DNA of 48,811 bases from Woeseiaceae bacterium (GCA_030066075.1 JASJCH010000027.1:1-48811), one strand, 5' to 3'; positions 9,485 through 17,103 are shown, counted from the stretch's first letter. The notes: generated by a model from the sequence alone, not told the origin. Numbers and translations: made by a program.

Positions 9485-10207
9485 TCAGTTGCCGAACAAC
9501 TCGGCCAGAAAATTCCTTGTAGCAACCCATGAGCGTCGGTCGGCATCGGCGTCATACTGTTTGCCACCATCCCAGTCATCGGCCGCAGGATTCGTGAACG
9601 CGTGCGTCGTGTTGCCGTACGCGTGGACCTGCCAGTCGGCCCTCATTGCGGTCATCTCGTCAGCCAGCGCCACGACCTGCTCAGGCGTAGCCAGCGGGTC
9701 TTCCCAGCCATGCAATGCAAGCACTTTCGCCGTGATGCGGTTTCCCGCGGTGTTGCCGGGCGGGTCGAATATGCCGTGCAGGCTCACGACGCCTGCAACG
9801 TCCGCGCCCGTGCGCGCAATGTCGAGCACGCTCAAGCCACCGAAACAAAACCCGATCGCCGCCGTCTTTGCGGCATCGACCTCTGGCTGCTCCTGCAGGC
9901 AGGCAAGCCCGGCCAGAAGTCGCTCCTGCAGTTCCTCGCGGTCGGCGCGCAGCGCATCCATCATTGCCCGGTTGCGATCCAGGTCGGTGGTTTGGGTACC
10001 TTTGCCGTAGACGTCCATCGCGAATCCGACGTAGCCCATCTCGGCAAGTCGTTTTGCACGCCCTTCTTCGTGTGCGCTGCGACCCGCGATCGTGTGCGCC
10101 ACGAGGACGCCAGGTCTCGGTGCGACGCCGGCATCGTCCCACGCGAGCATGCCTTCGAACGTGTGGTCGCCGCTCTCGTAGTCGACGACCCGTGTCTGGA
10201 TTGCCAT
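9485..10207 (-). CDS. Dienelactone hydrolase family protein
   Basis: This 240-residue alpha/beta hydrolase of the dienelactone hydrolase family has a Cys-Asp-His triad: Cys in the nucleophile elbow GFCFGG, Asp in HGWEDPL, and His in TTHAFTNP. The cysteine nucleophile, in place of serine, is characteristic of DLH. No signal peptide is visible, so it is probably cytoplasmic. The substrate is not evident: many DLH-like proteins have no role in chloroaromatic breakdown, and no catechol-pathway genes are nearby. It sits between the phage-holin-like gene and the M28 peptidase on the same strand, with gaps of under 10 bases. Confidence 0.88.
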   Translation of the reverse strand: MAIQTRVVDYESGDHTFEGMLAWDDAGVAPRPGVLVAHTIAGRSAHEEGRAKRLAEMGYVGFAMDVYGKGTQTTDLDRNRAMMDALRADREELQERLLAGLACLQEQPEVDAAKTAAIGFCFGGLSVLDIARTGADVAGVVSLHGIFDPPGNTAGNRITAKVLALHGWEDPLATPEQVVALADEMTAMRADWQVHAYGNTTHAFTNPAADDWDGGKQYDADADRRSWVATRNFLAELFGN

Positions 10208-10213
10208 GTGCAG

Positions 10214-10591
10214 TCAGTCCCTGCGGATTACGTAGACTTCGTAGCGGCCATCCGGCCCGATGAACCACGTAGCGATGGTGCTCGTGATGCTGACGATGAT
10301 CGCGCCGAACAGTGCGGCCCAGAATCCCGACACCGTGAAATTGCCGAGGAGCGCCGCAACGAGGGCGAACATTGCTGCATTCAGCACAAAAACGAACAGC
10401 CCGAGCGTGACGATGGTGAGCGGTAGCGTCAGGACGAACGCGATGGGCCGGATGAAGCCGTTGGCCAGGCCCAGCAGGAACGCGGCCAGTATCAGGCTGC
10501 CGGTGCCGGTGATCGACACGCCGGGCACCAGGGCTGAAGCGAGGTAGAGGCCGAGCATTGTTATGAAGGTGCGAAGAAGTATCCCTGCCAT
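10214..10591 (-). CDS. Phage holin family IV-like small membrane protein
   Basis: This 125-residue protein is almost entirely membrane segments: four hydrophobic helices, with the family-like stretch LGLANGFIRPI (PF04020, four-TM holin superfamily IV). I start at ATG 10591 (MAGILLRTF). The reading frame runs on upstream, but that extension is the reverse complement of the tRNA-Arg gene and is not real protein. Despite the name, most chromosomal members have no phage context, and none is visible here; they are uncharacterised membrane proteins. It lies 6 bases upstream of the dienelactone-hydrolase-like gene on the same strand. Confidence 0.85.
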   Translation of the reverse strand: MAGILLRTFITMLGLYLASALVPGVSITGTGSLILAAFLLGLANGFIRPIAFVLTLPLTIVTLGLFVFVLNAAMFALVAALLGNFTVSGFWAALFGAIIVSITSTIATWFIGPDGRYEVYVIRRD

Positions 10592-10621
10592 CCAGTAATT
10601 ATGCGGCCTGCCCCTGCACTT

Positions 10622-10630
10622 TGCTAGAAT
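10622..10630 (+). promoter_or_regulatory. Extended -10 promoter of tRNA-Arg
   Basis: TGCTAGAAT matches an extended -10 element (TG-N-TATAAT-like) ending 12 bases before the mature tRNA. No convincing -35 hexamer is found at 16-18 bases spacing, as expected for an extended -10. Transcription could continue into the sulfotransferase gene. Confidence 0.45.
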
Positions 10631-10642
10631 CGCCAGCGGCGC

Positions 10643-10719
10643 GCGCCCGTAGCTCAGTAGGATAGAGCACCGGATTCCTAATCCGGGGGTCGCAGGTTCG
10701 AATCCTGCCGGGCGCACCA
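10643..10719 (+). tRNA. tRNA-Arg (anticodon CCT)
   Basis: A full cloverleaf of 77 bases is visible: acceptor GCGCCCG pairs with CGGGCGC; the D arm contains AGCTCAGTAGGATAGAGC; the anticodon stem CCGGA/TCCGG encloses TTCCTAA, giving anticodon CCT; the T arm contains GGTTCGAATCC; CCA is encoded. It decodes AGG. A protein-coding gene starts 12 bases after the CCA. Confidence 0.97.
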
Positions 10720-10731
10720 CCTGACCCTGAC

Positions 10732-12321
10732 ATGGCCGAGACGCTTCGCGCGGTCAGTGCTTCGGAGACAATCAGCATCAGCAAGAAAGAATGGGGCGCG
10801 CATGTCGAAAGCGCCATCGCGCTGATCCAGCAGAATCAGCACGAACAAGCCCTCGCCGAAATGCTCGAGGCAGAGCGTCTGGCCCCGAATGAACGGGACG
10901 TCAGGTACTGGCTCGCGAACGCCCACCGAATGACAGGCGGAACCGAGCGCGCGCTCGAGATATTCCGGGAACTACTCTCTGCCCGGCCGGACGACGTCGA
11001 GGTCTCGTTTGCCGCGGCTTTCCTGCTGCGCGAGGCAGGCAGGCCTGCCGAGGCTGGACGAGTGTTGCTGGAGGCCTCCGAACAGGCGGGATTGAGCACC
11101 CACCAGTTGCTGCAGATCACCGGGTTCCTGCGCGACAGCAATCAGCACGCTGCGGCCATCGAGGTCCTGGAAAAGGTGATGCAACTGTCCCCGGGAGAGA
11201 CAGACCTGCAGTTCAAGCTGGGCCGGCTCTACCAGGCGACCGGGCAATTCGACCGGGCGCTGGAGTCACTGCGGAAGACGCTGGATACCGATCCGTCGAC
11301 AGGTCCGGCATGGACGCTGCTGGCCCAACAAAAACGCTTCGAGTCCACAGACGATCCCGACTACACGCGAATGCTGGACGCCGCGAGTAAATCCCTGGGT
11401 AGCGAAGCGGACATGTGTCTCCGGTTCGCGCTCGGCAAAGCGCTCGATGACCTGCAGCAATGGTCGCCGGCATGGGAAAAATACCGGGAAGGCAATGAGC
11501 TAATGGCGCGCACGTCCCCCTGGGATCAGCGAGCGTGGGATACCTTTGTCGAACGCTCGATCGAGAGTTCCGGGCAGGCGCTGGCCGCAGCGCCGGCAAC
11601 CGGGCGCAAGGCCGTATTTGTCGTGGGTATGCCACGATCCGGCACGACGCTTCTCGAGCAAATGCTTGACCGGCACCCGAACATCAGCGGCCGGGGCGAG
11701 CTGGGGTTTCTCGCTAATTTCGCCGGACAGACGACGACGTGGGGCCGGATAGATGAATCGCATCGTGCCGAAATGGCCAACATCCTCTGGACGCAGATGC
11801 GCCTCGAAGGCCGCGAGGATGGCGCCTACATCGACAAGAACCCGCTCAACTTTCGCTTTCTCGGCATCCTGTTCGAGTTGCTGCCGACCGCCAAAGTACT
11901 GCACGTGACCCGCGACGGTCGCGATAGCTGCCTGTCGTGCTTCTTCCAGCTCTTCGAGCAAACGACTGACACCGCGTTTAGCTACGCGCTCGATCACCTT
12001 GTCGCGTTTTACGCCGGTTACAGGCGCCTGATGGCGCACTGGGAACAGGTCTACCCGCAGAACGTGCACCGGGTCCGATACGAGGATTTGGTAGACTCGC
12101 CCGAGAGCGTATTGGCCGATGCCTTGAGATTCCTCGATGTGGAGTGGCATGACGCTGTGACAAGTTCGGGGGAGTCCGGGCAAGTCGTGAGAACTGCCAG
12201 CGTCTGGCAGGCCAGGCAACCCGTCTACAAGCGTTCCGTGGGTCGATGGAGGCATTATGCAGATCAAGCACCCGACTTTTTTGCTCGAATCGCTGAGATC
12301 GATGCGAGTTTCGATCACTGA
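10732..12321 (+). CDS. TPR-repeat sulfotransferase family protein
   Basis: This 529-residue protein has several tetratricopeptide repeats (about residues 20-220) and a PAPS-dependent sulfotransferase domain. The 5'-phosphosulfate loop is GMPRSGTT at residues 299-306, and the later stretch LHVTRDGRDSCLSCF fits the 3'-phosphate-binding region. No signal peptide or membrane helix is seen. Bacterial TPR-sulfotransferases are common in marine gammaproteobacteria, but their acceptors are mostly unknown. The ATG at 10732 lies only 12 bases beyond the tRNA-Arg 3' end and has no obvious ribosome site, so the gene may be co-transcribed with the tRNA. The DUF4826 gene starts 10 bases after it. Confidence 0.88.
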   Translation: MAETLRAVSASETISISKKEWGAHVESAIALIQQNQHEQALAEMLEAERLAPNERDVRYWLANAHRMTGGTERALEIFRELLSARPDDVEVSFAAAFLLREAGRPAEAGRVLLEASEQAGLSTHQLLQITGFLRDSNQHAAAIEVLEKVMQLSPGETDLQFKLGRLYQATGQFDRALESLRKTLDTDPSTGPAWTLLAQQKRFESTDDPDYTRMLDAASKSLGSEADMCLRFALGKALDDLQQWSPAWEKYREGNELMARTSPWDQRAWDTFVERSIESSGQALAAAPATGRKAVFVVGMPRSGTTLLEQMLDRHPNISGRGELGFLANFAGQTTTWGRIDESHRAEMANILWTQMRLEGREDGAYIDKNPLNFRFLGILFELLPTAKVLHVTRDGRDSCLSCFFQLFEQTTDTAFSYALDHLVAFYAGYRRLMAHWEQVYPQNVHRVRYEDLVDSPESVLADALRFLDVEWHDAVTSSGESGQVVRTASVWQARQPVYKRSVGRWRHYADQAPDFFARIAEIDASFDH

Positions 12322-12331
12322 GAGACCGTGA

Positions 12332-12772
12332 ATGAATAACCAAACTGGCGATGCCGCCCGGGACCAGGCAATGGCCTGGGCAAAGCAACGACTGGACGAT
12401 GCTGTCATCGAAGTCATAGACAGCGGCATATTCAAGGGGGCGGCCGTTGAGGCTCGTCCGGAGTGGACGTTGCCGAACAAAATCGTCATCGGCCGCATAC
12501 GCGATTTCGGGCCGGGCAAACCGGAGTACTGGGTCATTGCCGGCGAGGTTCCGACGGATGTTATCAGCGCCGACCTGTGCGCGACGCCGCGCGAGGCGGC
12601 AAGGCATTTCGCCCTGAAATGGCAAGTGGGCGCCGACCAGATACGCGATCCGGAATTTCGGAAGTCTCAAGGCCTGATCCAGGACAAGGACTGGGAGGCC
12701 GAAAGCGCTGAGCTCACCGGCGTCGCCGAATCTCTCTACCAGGTCGTGGAGGCGGACAAAGTCTGGGGTTAG
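12332..12772 (+). CDS. DUF4826 family protein
   Basis: This 146-residue soluble protein matches DUF4826 by pattern: a helical opening with AMAWAKQRL, the central block PEYWVIAGEVPTDVISAD, then AARHFALKWQV and the closing AESLYQVVEADKVWG. Family function is unknown. No signal peptide, membrane helix or catalytic motif is visible. It sits between the sulfotransferase and the acyltransferase with gaps of 10 and 16 bases, so all three are probably one transcript. Confidence 0.75.
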   Translation: MNNQTGDAARDQAMAWAKQRLDDAVIEVIDSGIFKGAAVEARPEWTLPNKIVIGRIRDFGPGKPEYWVIAGEVPTDVISADLCATPREAARHFALKWQVGADQIRDPEFRKSQGLIQDKDWEAESAELTGVAESLYQVVEADKVWG

Positions 12773-12788
12773 CTCCGGGGGAAAATCG

Positions 12789-14090
12789 ATGAAATTCTGG
12801 TCGCAAGCGAAGTCACTCGCCGAGAAGACGCCGGAAGAACGCAATCGCTATGTCGATTTCCTGCGCGCCGTATCGATCCTGATGGTCGTCACCGGGCACT
12901 GGCTTGTCGCCGCACCCTGGATACAGGACGGCAATTTCGTCCCCGGCGACTTGCTCAAACTGCGACCTGATACGCAATGGCTGACCTGGATCTTCCAGGT
13001 GATGCCGATCTTCTTCATCGTGGGCGGCTATGCCAATGCCGTCTCTCTGGAGAGCGCCGATCGCCGCAACGTGCGCTACGCCGGCTGGCTGGCTGGCCGG
13101 CTGTACCGGCTCGTCACGCCGCTGCTCGGCCTCCTCGTGGGCTGGGGAGTCCTGGCGCTGGGGCTGTACTTCTCCGGCGTCGAGGGCGACACGACGCGGC
13201 TGGTGACCCGGGCGGCCCTGATCCCGACCTGGTTCCTGGCGATCTATATCGCCATCGTCATGCTGGCCCCGCTAACTTATCGCGCGTGGCAGCGTTGGGG
13301 TTTCGCCTCGCTGCTCGGCCTCGCTGCAATCGCCTCGCTGGTCGATGTTGCGTTCTTCGTCGCGGATATGCGTTGGACAGGATGGACGCAGTACTTCTGG
13401 GTGTGGCTTACCGTGCACCAGCTCGGTTACGCCTGGCGCGATGGTCGGCTCGGAAGCCCGGCACAGCTGATCGGATTGTCGATAATTGCATTCGCCTCGT
13501 TGTGGGCTTTGATTTTCAATGGCCCCTACCCGTTCGCGATGGTCGGTTCCCCCGACGAGGGGTTGAGCAACACCTTGCCGCCGAAGATCACGCTGCTGGC
13601 GCTTGGCGTCTGCCAATTCGGCCTGCTGCTGTCGATCGAGGGTCCCATGCGGCGCATGCTCTCCGGCGTGCGCATCTGGGCGGCGACAGTACTCATCAAC
13701 AGCATGATCATGACGCTGTACCTGTGGCACATCACGGTCATGATCATCGTCGTGGTGATTGCCTACTTCAGCTTCAGCGGCGCCCTGGCTCTCGAACCCG
13801 GCACTGCAGGATGGTGGGCGTCGCGGCCGCTGTGGATCCTGCTGCTCTACGTTATCCTGCTGCCGCTGACGTTCGTGATAGCGGCGCTCGAACGTCGGCC
13901 GCGCCCGGCGGACGCGCCAACACCGGCCGCACCACGGCAAATTGGCGGGGCTATCCTGATCTGTCTCGGCGTCGCCTACCTTGCACTGTTCGGCTTTGGC
14001 AGCGCGCCGCTGCCGTTCCTGGACATCACTGCGTTCGCGACGGTGGTCGCCGGTTCGTGGCTCAGCGGCCTGCTGCACGGATTCCGCTGA
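12789..14090 (+). CDS. Acyltransferase-3 family integral membrane protein
   Basis: This 433-residue protein has about ten hydrophobic helices and the acyltransferase-3 (PF01757) signature at its start: YVDFLRAVSILMVVTGHW, which includes the conserved His of the family. The stretch NSMIMTLYLWHITVMI later in the protein fits the conserved C-terminal region. Such enzymes move acetyl or other acyl groups across the inner membrane onto sugars, lipids or peptidoglycan. The target here is unknown. Together with the upstream sulfotransferase it suggests modification of a surface or exported molecule, which is inference from context only. Confidence 0.82.
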   Translation: MKFWSQAKSLAEKTPEERNRYVDFLRAVSILMVVTGHWLVAAPWIQDGNFVPGDLLKLRPDTQWLTWIFQVMPIFFIVGGYANAVSLESADRRNVRYAGWLAGRLYRLVTPLLGLLVGWGVLALGLYFSGVEGDTTRLVTRAALIPTWFLAIYIAIVMLAPLTYRAWQRWGFASLLGLAAIASLVDVAFFVADMRWTGWTQYFWVWLTVHQLGYAWRDGRLGSPAQLIGLSIIAFASLWALIFNGPYPFAMVGSPDEGLSNTLPPKITLLALGVCQFGLLLSIEGPMRRMLSGVRIWAATVLINSMIMTLYLWHITVMIIVVVIAYFSFSGALALEPGTAGWWASRPLWILLLYVILLPLTFVIAALERRPRPADAPTPAAPRQIGGAILICLGVAYLALFGFGSAPLPFLDITAFATVVAGSWLSGLLHGFR

Positions 14091-14099
14091 GGCAGCTGC

Positions 14100-14513
14100 T
14101 CAACCGGTAACCGTCACCGTGACCTTGCGCTGGTGCGGCGCCCGGCGGTGCTCCCACAGGTAAACGCCCTGCCAGGTGCCGAGATCACAGCGGCCGTTCC
14201 GAACCGGAAGGTTGAGATCGGCATGCGTGATGACGCTGCGAATATGCGCCGGCATGTCGTCCGGCCCCTCCGACGTATGCGTGTTGGCCGGGTCGCCGTC
14301 GGGAGCAATACGCGCCATGAAGGTCTCGAGGTCACGACGCACCGCCGGATCTGCGTTTTCACACAGCATTAGCGACGCGCTCGTGTGGCGTACGAAGACG
14401 TTGCACATGCCGACGTCGACGCCGGATTCGCGCACGGCAGCCTGCACATCCGCGGTCAGGTCGTAGGTGCCGCGACCCTGTGTGGACAGATGGATTTCGC
14501 GTTGGCTGGTCAC
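14100..14513 (-). CDS. YjbQ family protein (UPF0047)
   Basis: This 137-residue protein is a full-length member of the YjbQ/UPF0047 family. Signature stretches are VFVRHTSASLMLCENAD, DDMPAHIRSVI and GTWQGVYLWEHR; the three conserved His residues of the family are present. E. coli YjbQ has weak thiamine-phosphate synthase activity when over-expressed; the natural role is unsettled. The start is GTG at 14513, overlapping the stop of the upstream histidine phosphatase by four bases (GTGA), which indicates translational coupling. Confidence 0.9.
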   Translation of the reverse strand: MTSQREIHLSTQGRGTYDLTADVQAAVRESGVDVGMCNVFVRHTSASLMLCENADPAVRRDLETFMARIAPDGDPANTHTSEGPDDMPAHIRSVITHADLNLPVRNGRCDLGTWQGVYLWEHRRAPHQRKVTVTVTG

Positions 14514-15103
14514 GCAGCCGGGCTGGGCGGGATATACGGTTCGCCGAAGCGCAGGCGGATCGTCTTGGTCTTGCCGAACCAGGGGATGGAGATGATGTAG
14601 ATGTTGTCGTACTCGTCTTCCTGGATGGGCGGCACCTTTTTGCTGGCGCCGAGGTTGGCGATGAGCACGGGTACCGTGTTGCTGTGCGCTACGACCAGTA
14701 TGATCTTGCCCTTGTGCTCCTTGAGGATTCGTTCGAGAACGGCCTCCGTATCCGACGGGTCGTAGGTATTGATGGGCAGGTCGAGCGCATCCGCGATCGG
14801 CTGGGCAGTTTCCTGGGTGCGCCGGAACGGTGTCGAGTAGATGGCGTCGATGCCCGCCACGACATCCGCATCCCTGAGCTGCCGAGTCAGTTCCGCCACG
14901 CGTCGCTGGCCGGCCTCGGTCAGGCCCGGGTCGTCAGGCGGCGTTGCCGCTTTCTCGGCATGGCGCACGAATATGATGGTGGTCGTGGCCTGGGACTCGA
15001 AAAACCACGCGAGGCCAATGGCAATGGCCGTGTAGATGATGATGACCTGGATGCGGCGGCGCCTGCGCCTGCGCTTGCGGTCCTGTTCGGTAGTCGCACG
15101 CAT
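14510..15103 (-). CDS. Membrane-anchored histidine phosphatase family protein
   Basis: This 197-residue protein has the phosphoglycerate-mutase-like catalytic signature VRHAEK (R47, H48 is the phospho-accepting His), a second conserved His in VVAHSNTVPVL, and the Arg stretch TPFRRTQETAQPI. It starts with a run of Arg residues followed by one hydrophobic helix (about 19-35), which by the positive-inside rule puts the catalytic domain in the periplasm. The substrate cannot be inferred; short members act on small phosphate esters. It is coupled to the YjbQ-like gene by a four-base overlap. Confidence 0.85.
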   Translation of the reverse strand: MRATTEQDRKRRRRRRRIQVIIIYTAIAIGLAWFFESQATTTIIFVRHAEKAATPPDDPGLTEAGQRRVAELTRQLRDADVVAGIDAIYSTPFRRTQETAQPIADALDLPINTYDPSDTEAVLERILKEHKGKIILVVAHSNTVPVLIANLGASKKVPPIQEDEYDNIYIISIPWFGKTKTIRLRFGEPYIPPSPAA

Positions 15104-15137
15104 GGAGAGCGACTTTACGGATTTTTGTCCGTTTTGA

Positions 15138-15440
15138 CTACGTTTCGTCGCCGTCCTTGCGCACGACGCGATACTCGCCCTCGATCACGTCGACGCGCGT
15201 CCTGACAGCCACGTCCGGGCTTTGCGCACCCCCTCCCTTGGCCATCTTGCGCTTGAGCCACCACACCCGCAGCCCCACGACGGCAGCCGACATCAGGACG
15301 ATGGCGCTCAGAATCAGGAACGCGAAAAACCCGAGTACGATGGAGGCGCCGATCACGAGCGCGCCGACGATGATAACGAGCACGTTGGCGATCGGGTTAC
15401 CCGCCGGAAAACCGCCTTTCACACTGGATTGCCTGACCAT
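15138..15440 (-). CDS. Small two-helix membrane protein, unknown function
   Basis: This 100-residue protein has two closely spaced hydrophobic helices (about residues 17-37 and 40-62), then a basic stretch WWLKRKMAKGGG and a soluble tail with VIEGEYRVVRKD. I recognise the pattern as a small conserved gammaproteobacterial membrane protein but know no name or function. Its start overlaps the stop of the secreted protein upstream by one base (TGATG), so the two are translationally coupled. Confidence 0.7.
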   Translation of the reverse strand: MVRQSSVKGGFPAGNPIANVLVIIVGALVIGASIVLGFFAFLILSAIVLMSAAVVGLRVWWLKRKMAKGGGAQSPDVAVRTRVDVIEGEYRVVRKDGDET

Positions 15441-15985
15441 CAGCCCTCTCGTTCGCCGGCCTCATCCGACGTGCGCGTGTAGAAACCCTCGAACCACGTG
15501 TCCCAGGTCTCCGTCTGCTCATTGTACTGCTCGAAGAACTGCCGCACACGGCCATCGTCGAGCAGCGTCCAGGTACCGCGAAACGGCAGCGTCGTGTTGC
15601 TGCCGATGTAGTGAATCGTGCCGACCAGGCGCATGCCTTCGTCGGTCAGCCCGCCGCGGATATTGATCTGGCTGCCGCTCGCGTCGTTCCAGATCTGCAC
15701 CCACTCGCCCGTCTGGTGGTCGAGGTAGTTGACGCTCATGCCGATAAAGCCGCTGACGCTCTCATAGTCTTCGACCAGCACGCAGCGCCGGTAATCCGAC
15801 GTAATCGAGTTGGTCCCCTGGAACGTGCCGTCCGCAATGTGGACTTCCCAGTCGCCTACCCAGAAATCGAACTGCGAGAACCGCTCATCGTCTTCGCACG
15901 GGAACTGCGGCGCCTGGGACTGCGCGCAGACCGCTCCGGCGGTGAGAAAGAGGGTCAATAAAACTATAGAAATCAGTGCTTTCAT
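15440..15985 (-). CDS. Secreted DUF1579-like protein
   Basis: This 181-residue protein begins with a clear signal peptide cleaved after AVCA (about residue 21). The mature part contains FDFWVGDWEVH, typical of DUF1579 and related calycin-like beta-barrel families, followed by strands such as GQINIRG-type and GTWTLLDDGRVRQFFEQY. Function is unknown; a small-ligand or lipid-binding fold is a guess from the family. It is first in a two-gene unit with the small membrane protein. Its 5' region holds a perfect 16-base palindrome shared with the divergent tRNA-Ser. Confidence 0.75.
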   Translation of the reverse strand: MKALISIVLLTLFLTAGAVCAQSQAPQFPCEDDERFSQFDFWVGDWEVHIADGTFQGTNSITSDYRRCVLVEDYESVSGFIGMSVNYLDHQTGEWVQIWNDASGSQINIRGGLTDEGMRLVGTIHYIGSNTTLPFRGTWTLLDDGRVRQFFEQYNEQTETWDTWFEGFYTRTSDEAGEREG

Positions 15986-16023
15986 AGACTTTTCTCAAGT
16001 TGTTATTGATATACGATGCAACA

Positions 16024-16039
16024 GTCTGATCAATCAGAC
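16024..16039. promoter_or_regulatory. Palindromic operator candidate GTCTGATcaATCAGAC
   Basis: Perfect 7-base arms are separated by two bases in the 111-base gap between the secreted-protein gene (minus) and tRNA-Ser (plus). It lies 39 bases upstream of the minus-strand ATG, a usual place for a repressor operator. No T-run follows. It was found by reading, and I can name no regulator for it. Confidence 0.35.
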
Positions 16040-16096
16040 AGATATATTGTGTTTACGTTCGATTGCAAGCACAATTCGCGGCGCAAACCGAAAGCC

Positions 16097-16187
16097 GGAG
16101 AGGTGGCAGAGCGGTTGAATGCACTGGTCTTGAAAACCAGCAAAGGTTAGTAGCCTTTCGTGGGTTCGAATCCCACCCTCTCCGCCA
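16097..16187 (+). tRNA. tRNA-Ser (anticodon TGA)
   Basis: This is a 91-base class II tRNA: acceptor GGAGAGG pairs with CCTCTCC, the anticodon arm contains CTTGAAA (anticodon TGA), there is a long variable arm, the T arm is GGGTTCGAATCCC, and CCA is encoded. A possible promoter is TTGTGT at 16047-16052, 17 bases, then CACAAT at 16070-16075. An intrinsic terminator follows directly. Confidence 0.97.
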
Positions 16188-16226
16188 AAAAGCAAAAGGG
16201 CCCCTTCACGGGGCTCTTTTGCTTTT
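16188..16226 (+). terminator. Intrinsic terminator after tRNA-Ser
   Basis: AAAAGCAAAAGGGCCCC and GGGGCTCTTTTGCTTTT form a 17-base stem with a single G-T wobble and a TTCAC loop, ending in T-rich sequence. The stem starts within a few bases of the encoded CCA, so it should end the tRNA transcript and can be trimmed by 3' exonucleases. Its symmetry allows it to work in both directions. Confidence 0.85.
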
Positions 16227-16334
16227 TGCCGGGTGCGGTTGAGGACGAGAACCCTGTTCGACCAACGCAGCCGCGTAGCGGCAAGTTGGCGGCGAATCTG
16301 CGAAGCAGATGAGCCAATCCCACCCTCTCCGCCA
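16227..16334 (+). ncRNA. Structured spacer ending in a tRNA 3'-end copy (candidate tRNA-linked RNA)
   Basis: After the terminator comes a non-coding stretch with strong local hairpins: CCAAC/GTTGG (16262-16266 with 16285-16289) enclosing GCCGC-GTA-GCGGC, then ATCTGC-GAA-GCAGAT (16296-16310), and at once a 19-base copy of the tRNA-Ser 3' end including CCA. No plausible gene is present. The layout recalls the tyrT/rtT repeats of E. coli, where each downstream repeat carries a copy of the tRNA 3' end. Transcription past the terminator is not shown, so the RNA call is speculative. Confidence 0.35.
16316..16334 (+). repeat. Direct repeat of tRNA-Ser 3' end (copy of 16169-16187)
   Basis: The 19 bases AATCCCACCCTCTCCGCCA at 16316-16334 are identical to the last 19 bases of tRNA-Ser at 16169-16187, offset by 147 bases. 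Besides a tyrT-like repeat, it could be an attachment-site duplication left by an element that used the tRNA 3' end. No integrase gene lies nearby. Confidence 0.9.
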
Positions 16335-16404
16335 TCATTCGATGGCATTGTTATTGTCCAATTCCACCCCAAATCCAACTACTCATTGATCGCGGGAGAA
16401 ACGA

Positions 16405-17064
16405 TTGGCAACTTATCTGGTGACAGGCTGTAACCGGGGCATCGGCCTCGAACTCGTGCGACAGCTGGTCGCAAGGGGCGATGACGTTCTCGCGGTCTGC
16501 CGGCAATCGAGCGATGCCCTCGATGCGACCGGCGCAGAGGTTTTGGCAGGCATCGATATCGGCCAGGGCGCTGACATGGAGAAACTCAAGGCCGCCGTAA
16601 GCGATCGGAGAATCGACGTGTTACTCAACAATGCCGGCATCCTGCGCGGTGACGCTTTTGGGGAACTCGACTACGACGGCATGATCGAACAATTTCGGGT
16701 CAACACACTGGGCCCGCTGCGAGTCACGGAATCCCTCTCGGACAACCTGGCTGAGGGCTCGAAAGTTGTGATTGTTACGAGCCGTGTCGGCTCGATTGAG
16801 GACAATGGCTCAGGTGGCAATTATGGTTACCGGGCGTCGAAGGCGGCCGTGAACATGGTTGGTACAAACCTGAAGATCGAATTTCTGCCGAGAGGCATTG
16901 CGGTCGGCCTGCTCCATCCCGGGCTCGTGGCGACCGATATGACGGGCGGCCACGGCATAGACCCGGTCGTTTCGGCTGAGGGACTGATTCAAAGAATTGA
17001 GGAACTGAGCCTCGAAAATAGTGGTGGATTTTGGCACGCTGAGGGCTACGAATTGCCCTGGTAG
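16405..17064 (+). CDS. Short-chain dehydrogenase/reductase (SDR) family protein
   Basis: This 219-residue NAD(P)-dependent oxidoreductase carries the cofactor motif TGCNRGIG (residues 7-14), NNAG in the central strand, a Ser in VTSRVGS and the active-site pair in YRASKAA (Tyr and Lys four apart). It is short for an SDR and resembles the CsgA-like/carbonyl-reductase subgroup. The start is TTG at 16405: GGGAG lies 7 bases upstream and the Rossmann strand begins immediately, so no later start would work. The substrate is unknown. Confidence 0.87.
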   Translation: MATYLVTGCNRGIGLELVRQLVARGDDVLAVCRQSSDALDATGAEVLAGIDIGQGADMEKLKAAVSDRRIDVLLNNAGILRGDAFGELDYDGMIEQFRVNTLGPLRVTESLSDNLAEGSKVVIVTSRVGSIEDNGSGGNYGYRASKAAVNMVGTNLKIEFLPRGIAVGLLHPGLVATDMTGGHGIDPVVSAEGLIQRIEELSLENSGGFWHAEGYELPW

Positions 17065-17103
17065 TGTTAGAATGAGTCTAGTTATCAATAAGGAGATATC
17101 CGC

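Noticed and set aside
10214-10591. Lysis cassette or prophage remnant because of the holin name
   Set aside because: No endolysin, capsid or other phage genes; chromosomal members of this family are ordinary membrane proteins.
10592-10720. N-terminal extension of the phage-holin-like frame
   Set aside because: It reads RPAGFEPATPGL, the antisense of tRNA-Arg, a familiar artefact. The gene starts at 10591.
16262-16310. Prophage or genomic island at tRNA-Ser
   Set aside because: Only 147 bases separate the repeats and no integrase or foreign gene is near; at most a scar.
16034-16378. Open frame on the minus strand across tRNA-Ser
   Set aside because: Its protein contains the GGEGGIRTHE string, the well-known false translation of an antisense tRNA-Ser. 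Not a gene.
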